DNA from: Bradyrhizobium genosp. SA-3
Lineage (GTDB): Bacteria; Pseudomonadota; Alphaproteobacteria; Rhizobiales; Xanthobacteraceae
Reading direction: 5' to 3'
NCBI RefSeq assembly: GCF_004212635.1
Contig: NZ_PSRT01000015.1
Coordinates: 21,589 to 85,588, forward strand
DNA length: 64,000 nt
Made by a program: the position numbers and the translations under genes. Every line of letters starts with the position of its first letter. Position 1 is the stretch's first letter. Of this stretch, positions 1-7,877 are shown in pieces. Below the pieces are notes generated by a model that did no database searches, was not told where the DNA came from, and saw nothing but the letters and a program-made list of their open reading frames with translations.

Positions 1-531
1 TTTGCCCGTGGGCAGCCGGACGCGCTTCTCGCCGCCCTTGACCGCCTCTTCCAGCGAGACGGACATGGCAACGTTCACGTCGAGATCGAGCCCGATCCCG
101 CCGGTGTCGAAGTCGAACTGGGCGCCGCCCCCGGCCCCAGGGCGCGCGCCACGCATCCCACCGCCGAACATGCTGTTGAGGATATCCTCGAACGCGCCGC
201 CGCCCGGGCTGCCACCCGTACCGCCGCTCCGGAACGTATAGCTCTCGAACCCGCCGGGGCCCGCGCGCCCGCGCGGCCCGCCGCCACCCGGAAAGCCCTG
301 GAATCGCGGCTTGCCTTCGGCGTCGATCTCGCCGCGGTCGAACTGCTTGCGCTTGTCCTCGTCGCCGAGAATCTCGTTGGCCGAGTTGATCTCGGCGAAG
401 CGCTCGGCAGCCTTCGGGTCACCCTTGTTGCTGTCGGGATGGTGCTTCTTGGCAAGCTTGCGATAGGCGCTCTTGATGGCGGCAGCGTTGGCGCTCCGCG
501 GCACCCCCAAGACCTCATAGGGGTCGCGCAT
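1..531 (-). CDS. DnaJ/CbpA-type J-domain co-chaperone (3' part outside window)
   Basis: Reads leftward off the window edge; the first 177 residues are visible. The N-terminus starts MRDPYEVLGVPRSAN and carries a J domain with the HPD motif (in KKHHPDSNKGDP), which stimulates Hsp70 ATPase. A Gly/Phe-rich linker follows (about residues 75-140), then the start of a DnaJ C-terminal substrate-binding domain (SVSLEEAVKGGEKRVRLPTG). No zinc-finger cysteines are seen before that domain, which favours a CbbA/CbpA-like class II J protein over class I DnaJ. GAAGGAG lies just before the ATG at 531. The missing 3' end prevents a firmer name. Confidence 0.85.
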   Translation of the reverse strand, partial: MRDPYEVLGVPRSANAAAIKSAYRKLAKKHHPDSNKGDPKAAERFAEINSANEILGDEDKRKQFDRGEIDAEGKPRFQGFPGGGGPRGRAGPGGFESYTFRSGGTGGSPGGGAFEDILNSMFGGGMRGARPGAGGGAQFDFDTGGIGLDLDVNVAMSVSLEEAVKGGEKRVRLPTGK

Positions 532-639
532 CCGTCACGTCTCCTTCACGGAATCGAATTGTTCAAAGGGCTCCCCGCCCCACCTGCAGATCATGTGGGG
601 AGAGAGTGGCATTTTTGCAACTAGGGCCCGCGCCGGATC

Positions 640-1071
640 CTAGCTCCGCCACGGCTTTAGCGTATGAATCTCCCAACGGCCACGGCTGCTTTGGCAGCCG
701 GCGCCCTGGAGCCAGCTTTCGGTATTGCCGTTGACGTAGCTCGCCAGGAAGTCACGGCACTTGCGGCCGTCCTCCGCGGCATAGGACTGTGCGATCGGGG
801 TGACCGAGCCCCGCGCCCCGGTCTCCGGATTCTCCCAGTGCTGGCTGGAATCCTTATCGCCCTTGCTGAGGACGTCGGAGGCGGCGTTGCGGGCGAAGGC
901 GAGATCGGTCTCGGTCGGCGGGGCGTCCTTCGCCGGCCGCGCGATCGATCCGGTCAGGTCGCTGTCGTCGGCCTTGGCATAGGCACTGCTGTCGTTGCGC
1001 GAAAAGCTGCAACCGCCGGCACCAAGCCCGATTAGAATCATCGTCATGACGAAGCCGGACGGACGGATCAC
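640..1071 (-). CDS. Surface-antigen-like lipoprotein (RT0821/Lpp0805 type)
   Basis: 143 residues from a GTG at 1071; an ATG at 1047 is an alternative. The N-terminus is hydrophobic (MTMILIGLGAGGCSF) with a Cys at a plausible lipid-attachment position, although the lipobox AGGC is not canonical. The rest resembles the short outer-membrane surface-antigen lipoproteins of alphaproteobacteria, with a conserved-looking C-terminal part containing CRDF and a paired Cys (GAGCQSS). It is divergent from pdxH, about 90 bp between starts. The in-frame reading stays open further upstream, but that would overlap pdxH. Family assignment is from memory of sequence type, not a search. Confidence 0.65.
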   Translation of the reverse strand: MIRPSGFVMTMILIGLGAGGCSFSRNDSSAYAKADDSDLTGSIARPAKDAPPTETDLAFARNAASDVLSKGDKDSSQHWENPETGARGSVTPIAQSYAAEDGRKCRDFLASYVNGNTESWLQGAGCQSSRGRWEIHTLKPWRS

Positions 1072-1160
1072 CGATAGGCCAACGCGTCCCCATGCCCTAT
1101 ATAGGGCGGTAGCGGACAATAGCGCGTTTTGGGCCGCGGGACGCAACTCGGACTCCAGAC

Positions 1161-1802
1161 ATGACCGACACGACCTCGATGAAACACCAGACACCCTTAA
1201 CATCCGGTGATTTCACCGCCGCAGACGAGCCATTTGCGTTGTTCGAGTCCTGGCTGAACGAGGCGATCAAGAGCGAGCCGAACGATCCGAACGCAATGGC
1301 GCTCGCGACCGTCGACCCTGACGGGCTTCCGGACGTGCGCATGGTGCTGATGAAGGGTTTCGATACCGAGGGTTTCGTCTTCTACAGCCACATCGCCAGC
1401 CAGAAAGGCCGCGAACTGGCCGCGAATCCTAAGGCAGCGTTACTTTTTCACTGGAAGTCGCTGCGCCGTCAGGTCCGCATCCGCGGCAACGTGACGCCGG
1501 TGACCGACGCCGAGGCCGATGCCTATTTCGCCACCCGCCCGAAGCAGGCCCAGATCGGCGCCTGGGCGAGCAAGCAATCCGAGGCGCTGGAGAGCCGCTT
1601 CGCCTTCGAACAGGCCATCGCTAAAGTCGCGGCCAAATACGTCATCGGCGAGGTGCCGCGGCCGCCGGGCTGGAGCGGCTGGCGCATCACGCCGGTGCGC
1701 ATCGAGTTTTGGCACGACCGCCCATTCCGACTGCACGACCGCATCGAATTTCGCCGTGACGCGGCCGGCCAGAAGTGGTCCAAGACGCGGATGTATCCTT
1801 GA
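1161..1802 (+). CDS. pdxH: Pyridoxamine 5'-phosphate oxidase
   Basis: 213 residues, the usual length for PdxH. The FMN-dependent enzyme oxidises pyridoxine or pyridoxamine 5'-phosphate to pyridoxal 5'-phosphate, the last step of PLP synthesis and salvage. Family hallmarks visible are [12 protein letters not shown]...[10 protein letters not shown] (FMN-binding split barrel), [31 protein letters not shown], and the C-terminal block [24 protein letters not shown] followed by W-KTRMYP. It starts at ATG 1161, divergent from the lipoprotein gene. The SDR gene 32 bp downstream may be co-transcribed. Confidence 0.95.
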   Translation: MTDTTSMKHQTPLTSGDFTAADEPFALFESWLNEAIKSEPNDPNAMALATVDPDGLPDVRMVLMKGFDTEGFVFYSHIASQKGRELAANPKAALLFHWKSLRRQVRIRGNVTPVTDAEADAYFATRPKQAQIGAWASKQSEALESRFAFEQAIAKVAAKYVIGEVPRPPGWSGWRITPVRIEFWHDRPFRLHDRIEFRRDAAGQKWSKTRMYP

Positions 1803-1834
1803 GCCTTGTCTTTAGCTTTGGGCCGACCTGAAAG

Positions 1835-2593
1835 ATGTCCATGCCGCATTCGTCCAATCTGCCGCGTCGTACGCTGCTCCTGACCGGAGCCAGCCGCGGC
1901 ATCGGCCATGCCACCGTGATCCGTTTCTCCTCGGCCGGCTGGCGCGTCATCACCTGCTCACGGCATCCTTTCCCGGAGGACTGCCCGTGGGACGCCGGCC
2001 CCGAGGATCATATCCAGGTCGACCTCGGCGATCCCGAGGATACCGCGCGGGCGATCACCGAGATCCGCCGCCGGCTCGAGGACGGCACGCTGCATGCGCT
2101 GGTCAACAACGCCGCGATCTCGCCGAAGGGCGCGGGCGGCGCGCGGCTCGGCTCGGTCGACACCGACCTTGACACCTGGACGCATGTCTTCAACGTCAAC
2201 TTCTTTGCGCCGATCATGATGGCGCGCGGGCTGATCGAGGAATTGAAGGCAGCCAGGGGATCGGTCGTGAACGTCACCTCGATCGCGGGCTCGCGCGTGC
2301 ATCCCTTCGCGGGTGCCGCCTACGCGACGTCCAAAGCCGCCCTCGCGTCTCTGACGCGCGAGATGGCTTCCGACTTCGGCCGCATCGGCGTGCGCGTCAA
2401 CGCGATCGCGCCGGGCGAGATCGACACCTCGATCCTGTCGCCCGGCACCGAGAAGATCGTCGAGCAGCAGATCCCGATGCATCGCCTCGGCACCCCCGAC
2501 GAGGTCGCCAAGATCATCTATGTGCTGTGCACGGACACCAGTTCCTACGTCAACGGCGCCGAGATCCACATCAACGGCGGCCAGCACGTTTGA
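1835..2593 (+). CDS. SDR-family NAD(P)-dependent oxidoreductase
   Basis: 252 residues, classical short-chain dehydrogenase/reductase. The cofactor motif TGASRGIG is at about residues 18-25, the structural NNAA at about 90, the catalytic Ser in NVTSIAGS and the YATSK catalytic Tyr/Lys pair near 168-172. The C-terminus (VNGAEIHINGGQHV) is typical of FabG-like enzymes. Substrate cannot be read from sequence. It follows pdxH closely on the same strand, which suggests but does not prove co-transcription. Confidence 0.88.
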   Translation: MSMPHSSNLPRRTLLLTGASRGIGHATVIRFSSAGWRVITCSRHPFPEDCPWDAGPEDHIQVDLGDPEDTARAITEIRRRLEDGTLHALVNNAAISPKGAGGARLGSVDTDLDTWTHVFNVNFFAPIMMARGLIEELKAARGSVVNVTSIAGSRVHPFAGAAYATSKAALASLTREMASDFGRIGVRVNAIAPGEIDTSILSPGTEKIVEQQIPMHRLGTPDEVAKIIYVLCTDTSSYVNGAEIHINGGQHV

Positions 2594-2719
2594 TCCGCTC
2601 CCGTGGCAACGACGGAGCAATGAGCGATCTCGTCGGCAACCAATCCGCCTCTCGGTTTACAGACACGGCTTCGCATTCTCGCGGCGTATTTCGCCCGAGT
2701 TTTGCTTGATCTCTCCACC

Positions 2720-3190
2720 CTCGAAGCCAAGAGGGCGCAGGGAAGGCCGGGTGCCGGCCGGCACCCGCGGTCCGCTGCGCGAAAAGCACACGCAGGAAGA
2801 ACCGCACAGCAGCATACAGGTGTAGCCAATCACTCGGCCTTCCCTGCGCGATGGTTGGACGGCGTATGCCGAGTTCTCCCGGGAGCCGAGTTCCTTCTGG
2901 CCTCCCTCACGCTTGCGAAAGTCGCCGACCCCGCGCCAGTTGACGCGATTGCCGCATCCGCAAGAGCTTGACCGTAGCAACGACGGCCAGGACCACACGG
3001 TTTTGCCGTACGCACGGCCCGCCATTTCGCCGCAGTTTTCCCAGCCCTGTCGACGGAGCCGGAAACCTACGGGCGAGACGAACCTGACAGCGCCGTCCGT
3101 CCGCACGAAGCCCTGGGCTCACGGAGAGCAATCCGCCCTGCCCTGGCTGTTCGCGCCCGACGCTGCTGCGTCCACCGCAAGCCCGGCTCG
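2720..3190. repeat. Long intergenic dispersed element with nested palindromes
   Basis: About 470 bp without a convincing gene. It contains a perfect 15-bp inverted repeat (arms 2735-2749 and 2835-2849) and, beginning in the left arm, a perfect 18-bp palindrome at 2749-2766 (GGGTGCCGG followed by its complement). A later part (about 2985-3080) reads like the tail of the same element. From memory, similar sequences recur between genes in Bradyrhizobium and Nitrobacter. The remaining 3190-3413 shows nothing I can identify. Short open frames here are GC-rich noise. Confidence 0.6.
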
Positions 3191-3413
3191 CGAAACATGA
3201 CGACCACACGATCGCCCCTCAAGGATGAGCCGGGATGGGCGACACATACGACAAATCCGAATTTCGGTAAAGCGGAATATTTTTTGCGCAGGCGCTTGAC
3301 AACATGGTCGTGATCGCGCGGTGTTTTGCCCGACGGGCGACATTGCATTCTGTCGTGAATGATCACGCGGCACATCAAGGCGGCGAGCACGTATAGGCCA
3401 GAACGGTGGAAGC

Positions 3414-4184
3414 ATGGGCAGATTCGCAAGCACGGCGTCACTCTACGAGCATTTGCGCCCGCCTTACCCGCGCGAATTCTTTCGCAGTGTCGCGCACAAG
3501 CTCGGCCTCTCCAGAGAGAGCAGCCTGATCGATCTCGGCACCGGACCCGGGCTGCTGGCGCTCGGCTTCGGCCCTTATGTCGGCCGTGTCGTCGGTGTCG
3601 ACCCTGAGCCTGCGATGCTCGACGCCGCCCGGCTCGCCGCAGCGCGCGCGGGGCGACATGTCACGCTGATCGAAAGCAACGCCGAGTCGCTCGCCTCCGA
3701 CATCGGCAGTTTCGACATCGTCACAATCGGCCGCGCGCTGCATTGGATGGATCGTGACTTGACGCTTGCATTGCTCGATCGGCTGGTCGCGCACGACGGT
3801 GCGCTCGCGATCTGCGCCTCGTTCTCGGCCGCCGATGGCCGCAACCCCTGGCTTGATGGCTACAACGAGATCCGCCGCCGCTGGTCGCCGGCAAAGCTCT
3901 GGGAGGAAGCCGGCCGGGGCACACGGACCCACCGCAACCTTCCCGCGTTCTTCCGCCGCAGCTCGTTTCAGCCCGCCGAGCTCGTCACAGTCGAAACCAG
4001 CCATCTGGTCGGCCTGTACGACTTGGCGGAACGCACTCTCACTTATTCGTCGTCATCACCGGATGCTTTGGGCGAGAATGTCGAGGCCATGCTGCGCGAT
4101 GTCTTAAACCATCTCGTCCCGTTCAGCCGCGACGGCGCCATCGCCGAGACCATTGTCTCGACGGCGCAGATCGTGAAGCGCTAG
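3414..4184 (+). CDS. Class I SAM-dependent methyltransferase
   Basis: 256 residues. The N-terminus (FASTASLYEHLRPPYPREFF) and motif I DLGTGPGLLALGF (about residues 39-51) followed by the acidic end of beta-2 (VVGVDPEP) mark a Rossmann-fold S-adenosylmethionine methyltransferase of the UbiE/BioC-like type. Motif IV-like FDIVTIGRALHWMD is at about 100-113. The HWMD signature is common in the group of uncharacterised small-molecule methyltransferases (Methyltransf_11-like). Substrate unknown. It stands alone between the repeat region and an opposing small gene. Confidence 0.85.
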   Translation: MGRFASTASLYEHLRPPYPREFFRSVAHKLGLSRESSLIDLGTGPGLLALGFGPYVGRVVGVDPEPAMLDAARLAAARAGRHVTLIESNAESLASDIGSFDIVTIGRALHWMDRDLTLALLDRLVAHDGALAICASFSAADGRNPWLDGYNEIRRRWSPAKLWEEAGRGTRTHRNLPAFFRRSSFQPAELVTVETSHLVGLYDLAERTLTYSSSSPDALGENVEAMLRDVLNHLVPFSRDGAIAETIVSTAQIVKR

Positions 4185-4265
4185 CTGATTTGCCGAAGGA
4201 CGGGAAGCAAGGCGATCCAGACAACGCCGCCGCAAGACCTGGATCGCCCGCCTTCCTTCCGTTCC

Positions 4266-4484
4266 TCAATCGAGTCGAATCCGACGCGACCGTTCGCGCA
4301 GCCGCGGAGCGGCGGCGTTCAATGCAGTCGAGCAGTCGTCGTCGTTTTCACCGTCGAGCAGCGGAGCACCACAGTGCCGGCACAGACGTGCCGACAACGA
4401 CGGCGCCTTGCCGCCCGTCACGACCTGACGATAGTTCGCCAGATCGATGACGTTGCGGGGCGTCGTTATGTGTTTTTCAACCAT
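4266..4484 (-). CDS. Small hypothetical protein with a Cys motif
   Basis: 72 residues. No known family recognised. It contains CRHCGAPLLDGENDDDC, a CxxC plus a third Cys that could hold a metal, in a very polar context ending in an Arg-rich tail. Supported as a gene by GAGGAA about 9 nt upstream of its ATG and by protein-like composition. It faces the methyltransferase gene tail to tail. Confidence 0.6.
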   Translation of the reverse strand: MVEKHITTPRNVIDLANYRQVVTGGKAPSLSARLCRHCGAPLLDGENDDDCSTALNAAAPRLRERSRRIRLD

Positions 4485-4690
4485 GGCTGTTCCTCGCGGC
4501 TAACACGCTGCTTATCGCAGACAAGTTTCGCGCAAACGTTCAGCCCACCGCTCAAATTTTACCGGAGGAATTGGGGCACGGAGCACACATCACGGCACCG
4601 CCGCAATCCCGCTCTATTCTGCGACACGATCGACTGTGTCTTTGCGAACCGCGTAAGGTCTCGGTAGCTATTTTCCGAGAGCGCGGGAGA

Positions 4691-5668
4691 TCAGAGCCAC
4701 TTCTTCCACTTGAAGATCCAGTACGGGACGATCGCGGCCACCAGCATCATCACCAGCGCCATCGGATAGCCGTGGATCCATTCGAGTTCCGGCATCGCCT
4801 TGAAGTTCATGCCGTAGATCGAGGCGATCAGCGTCGGCGGCATCAGGACAACAGCCATGACCGAGAACAGCTTGATGATGTTGTTCTGCTCGAGATTGAC
4901 GACGCCGAGCATGGCGTCGAGCACGAAGGTGATCTTGTTGGAGAGATAGGATGCGTGATCGGTCAGCGAGGCCACGTCGCGCTGCATGGTCTTGAGCTGC
5001 TCGCGCATGTCCTTCGACCATTTCACGCCTTCGACCACTGCGGACAAGAAGGTCACGACGCGGCCGATCGACACCAGGCTCTCCCGAACCTTCGAGGTCA
5101 GATCGCCCTTGCGGCCGATCGAGATCAGGATCTGGGAATATTGCTTGGCGTGGCCGTGGCGCTCACTCTCGGGCTCGAAGATGTCGTGCGAGACCTGGTC
5201 GATCTCGGCGCCGCAGCGCTCCAGAATGTCGGCGCAGCGGTCGATCACGGCGTCCAGGAGTTCCATCAGCACCATCTCGCCGGTGATGGAAGGCGTGCAG
5301 GAGCGACCGAGCTTGGCCTCGACCAGGGCGAATGGTTTCGGCAAATCGTAGCGCACCGTCACCAGGCGGTGGTCGCCGAGGATGAAGGTCACCGCCGTGG
5401 TCCGCGGCATGTCGGTATCGGAGTGGCACATCAGCGTCGCGGTCATGTAGCGCGCGCCGTTCTCGATATAAAGCCGGCTGGAGATCTCGATCTCCTGCAT
5501 GTCTTCCCGGGTCGGGATGGCGATGCCCGCCAGCCGCTCCACCGCCTTGTCCTCGGCCGCGCTCGGGTTGAAGAGGTCGATCCAGACCGCGCTCTCCGGC
5601 AGCGCGGTGAGATCTTCGATGACAGCCTTCTTGAGGGAGGCCTCGGAGGGAACAAACACCGAAAACAT
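4691..5668 (-). CDS. corA: CorA-family magnesium/cobalt transporter
   Basis: 325 residues, the standard CorA length. It forms a pentameric inner-membrane channel for Mg2+. The large cytoplasmic domain (residues 1-260) is followed by two C-terminal membrane helices, with the signature GMN selectivity motif in SIYGMNFKAMPELEW between them and the basic C-terminal tail FKWKKWL. Starts at ATG 5668 with a CTGGAG-type ribosome site. No adjacent operon partner. Confidence 0.93.
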   Translation of the reverse strand: MFSVFVPSEASLKKAVIEDLTALPESAVWIDLFNPSAAEDKAVERLAGIAIPTREDMQEIEISSRLYIENGARYMTATLMCHSDTDMPRTTAVTFILGDHRLVTVRYDLPKPFALVEAKLGRSCTPSITGEMVLMELLDAVIDRCADILERCGAEIDQVSHDIFEPESERHGHAKQYSQILISIGRKGDLTSKVRESLVSIGRVVTFLSAVVEGVKWSKDMREQLKTMQRDVASLTDHASYLSNKITFVLDAMLGVVNLEQNNIIKLFSVMAVVLMPPTLIASIYGMNFKAMPELEWIHGYPMALVMMLVAAIVPYWIFKWKKWL

Positions 5669-6003
5669 GACAACTCCAGAGAACCTGCGACAGAATGACA
5701 GCCCTTAGCGCGATTCTGACAAGTTCACGATGACAACCGGATTAACGGAGCGTTGGTATTTAGGGCGGGGTCACGGCTCAACTGTGACGCGGAATCGACA
5801 GTTCGGGGCCCTTTGCCGCAAAATCCACACAGCGCCGCAAAACTTGCGGCAGAAAAGCCACAGCTGGGGTCTTGCAGCGCGGGATAAGGGCTTCAGTGCT
5901 GGAATTGTGGCAGATTTCAACGATAATGGGATTAACGGAGTCGAGGAACTTGGGCGCTAAGCTCAGGCCTTCCGCACGGTATTGTTTTGATTGGAACCAA
6001 ACC
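5669..6003. other. Intergenic region with a 12-bp direct repeat
   Basis: 335 bp between divergent corA and the L,D-transpeptidase gene. The 12-mer GGATTAACGGAG occurs twice in the same orientation, at 5739-5750 and 5929-5940. No clear promoter boxes or coding signal were recognised. The TTAAC core resembles half of a CtrA site, but no full TTAA-N7-TTAA is present. Confidence 0.5.
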
Positions 6004-6690
6004 ATGTCGTCGCTGAAAGTTAAATTGGGGATCTTGGCCGCTGGCCTGATGCTGTCGGGCTGCATGCAGGCCACGCATTTCGAGGCGACCGACACCAAAG
6101 CCTTCAAGCCGAAGGACAAGGAACTCCTCGCTAAGGTCCGGTATGAAAATACCCCGGTCGCAGAGCCGTTCCGCCGCGCCATCGTCGAGTATCACCGCAA
6201 GGAATCGCCGGGCTCGATCGTGGTCGATTCCGACAACCACTACCTCTATTACGTGCTGGAGGGCGGCAAGGCGATCCGCTATGGCATCACCGTCGGTGAA
6301 GAGGCCATGGCCTGGTCCGGCATTGCCAAGGTTGGTAGCATGACCGAATGGCCGGCCTGGCATCCGACGCCGGGCGAGATTTCGCGCCTGGGCGTGCCGA
6401 CTTATGTCGCGCCGGGTCCGGACAATCCGATGGGCTCCCGCGCCATGTATCTCTACTCGGGCGGCAAGGACACGCTGTTCCGCATCCACGGCACCAACCA
6501 GCCGGAATATATCGGCGCCTCGATCTCGTCGGGTTGCATCCGCCTGACCAACGAGGACGCGATCGACCTCTACAACCGCGTCAAGGTCGGCACCATCGTC
6601 GTGGTGCTTGAGCCGAAGCATGGCGACTCGCCGTATAATTCGCGCTTGGCGCTCGGCGGCAGCCAAACCGGCCAAGCCGGCAGCTACTGA
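6004..6690 (+). CDS. L,D-transpeptidase lipoprotein (YkuD/ErfK type)
   Basis: 228 residues from ATG 6004. The N-terminus SLKVKLGILAAGLMLSGC is a lipoprotein signal with canonical LSGC lipobox. The catalytic domain has the YkuD signature: HGTNQPEYIGAS then SSGCIRL, giving the His and nucleophilic Cys, with the downstream NEDAIDLYNRV helix. Such enzymes make 3-3 peptidoglycan cross-links or attach proteins to peptidoglycan. An upstream in-frame extension (to 5872) was rejected because it would bury the signal peptide. A terminator hairpin follows at 6714. Confidence 0.9.
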   Translation: MSSLKVKLGILAAGLMLSGCMQATHFEATDTKAFKPKDKELLAKVRYENTPVAEPFRRAIVEYHRKESPGSIVVDSDNHYLYYVLEGGKAIRYGITVGEEAMAWSGIAKVGSMTEWPAWHPTPGEISRLGVPTYVAPGPDNPMGSRAMYLYSGGKDTLFRIHGTNQPEYIGASISSGCIRLTNEDAIDLYNRVKVGTIVVVLEPKHGDSPYNSRLALGGSQTGQAGSY

Positions 6691-6713
6691 TCGCATTCTG
6701 ATCTCTGACATCC

Positions 6714-6743
6714 AAAAGCGCCGGTCTTACCGGCGCTTTTTTG
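6714..6743. terminator. Bidirectional intrinsic terminator
   Basis: Perfect hairpin AAAAGCGCCGGT / ACCGGCGCTTTT with a short loop and T-run on the plus strand; A/T tracts on both sides let it serve both the transpeptidase gene and the convergent extensin-like gene, whose stop lies inside it. Confidence 0.85.
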
Positions 6744-7812
6744 TTGCCGGCTTGTGCGACCGGGCTTTGTTGCCATCAGCCGACGGCTTGTCCGCAGGCG
6801 CAGGGGGATTCTCCGCCGCCCCTTCGTCGGCGTCCTCCTTCGCGTCGGGCTTGGCCGCGACCTCGCGCGGCGGTGCCTCCTCGGGGCGCTCCGCCGGCAG
6901 CAGCGGGGCGACCTGCGGCAGCGGATCCCACACGTTCCACTGGCAGATCCGGTAGTCGTTGCGCCGCTGCGCCAAATCGAGGTGGATGTGGTCCTCGTGG
7001 TACCAGTCCGAACCCGGACCGAGCACGGTGGAAAAGCGCGCGCACACAGAATGCAGCACGCGCTCGCGCACGTCGCGCGACATGGTGCGGTCGGTGAGGC
7101 CGATCGACTGGCCGTTGGCGAGCTTGATGGCGCGGACGTCGAGGGCGTTGGCCTTGCCGTGTTCGGACAGCATCGCGCCGACGACGCGGTTGCGGCCGCG
7201 ACACTCGAAGCTGTCGAAATTGTCGAGGTCGCTGATGGTGGAGCCGAGGCTCGCAGCCAGCGGCACCATGTCCTTGCGCACCCAATCGGCGACCGCGGAC
7301 GCCATGGTGCAGCGGAGGATCGCCGCCGGCTTGACCGCCACCTTGCGCTTGTCCGGCAGCACGATGGCCTCTAACCGCACCAGATCCTCACCGCCGCAGG
7401 CGCCAGGGCCGCGGATATCCGGAATGGAGGGCGCGATCGCGATCTCCTCGGTCAGCGCCAGCCGGCAGGCCGAGACCTGCTTCTCGGGCGGCGGCGCGGC
7501 CTCGGCGGGCTTGTCGGCGCTTGGCTTGTCCTCGGATGGCTTGCCTTCTGGCTCCGGCGCCCCCTCGTCCGACGCCTTGGGGGCCTCTTCGGGGCGCGGT
7601 TTTGGCAGTGGAATCTTGGCGTGACGAACGGCTGCGCGCGGTCGTGGTGTACCAAGGCCGAAGATATCCCATGGCGCAGGATATTTCCGCGCCTCTGCCC
7701 TCTCGGCGAGCACAAGCGACAGCCCGAGCGCAGCGGTAACCATTGCCGCGCCGGTGGACATATAGCCGCGACAAGACCATTTGCGGCGAAAGTCCGGCAG
7801 GCTAAAACTCAT
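6727..7812 (-). CDS. Extensin-like C-terminal domain protein
   Basis: 361 residues from ATG 7812. There is an N-terminal hydrophobic segment (about residues 15-40), then a Pro/Lys/Glu-rich linker (about 50-110), then an extensin-like_C type domain (about 115-315). This domain includes paired Cys residues (VSACR...GPGACGG), RCTMASAVADWV, EHGKANALDVRAIKLANG and GSDWYHEDHIHLDLAQR. The HGxANALD and HxDHIHxD patterns resemble metal-binding peptidase-like folds. A second Pro/Ala-rich tail follows. Probably exported to the periplasm; role unknown, perhaps cell wall related given the neighbouring L,D-transpeptidase. An in-frame start at 7830 is less likely. Confidence 0.8.
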   Translation of the reverse strand: MSFSLPDFRRKWSCRGYMSTGAAMVTAALGLSLVLAERAEARKYPAPWDIFGLGTPRPRAAVRHAKIPLPKPRPEEAPKASDEGAPEPEGKPSEDKPSADKPAEAAPPPEKQVSACRLALTEEIAIAPSIPDIRGPGACGGEDLVRLEAIVLPDKRKVAVKPAAILRCTMASAVADWVRKDMVPLAASLGSTISDLDNFDSFECRGRNRVVGAMLSEHGKANALDVRAIKLANGQSIGLTDRTMSRDVRERVLHSVCARFSTVLGPGSDWYHEDHIHLDLAQRRNDYRICQWNVWDPLPQVAPLLPAERPEEAPPREVAAKPDAKEDADEGAAENPPAPADKPSADGNKARSHKPATKKRR

Positions 7813-7877
7813 GACAATTCTTTGGCCCAATGCTGAGAGCGATAACGCGCCCAGCGACTTCTCGGAGGAACGTCAGA

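Noticed and set aside
2520..3209. Several short open frames in 2520-3209 on both strands
   Set aside because: They run through the repeat element and past gene ends, with no ribosome sites or protein-like sequence.
4571..5698. 375-codon plus-strand frame opposite corA
   Set aside because: CorA on the minus strand is unmistakable; the plus frame is antisense noise.
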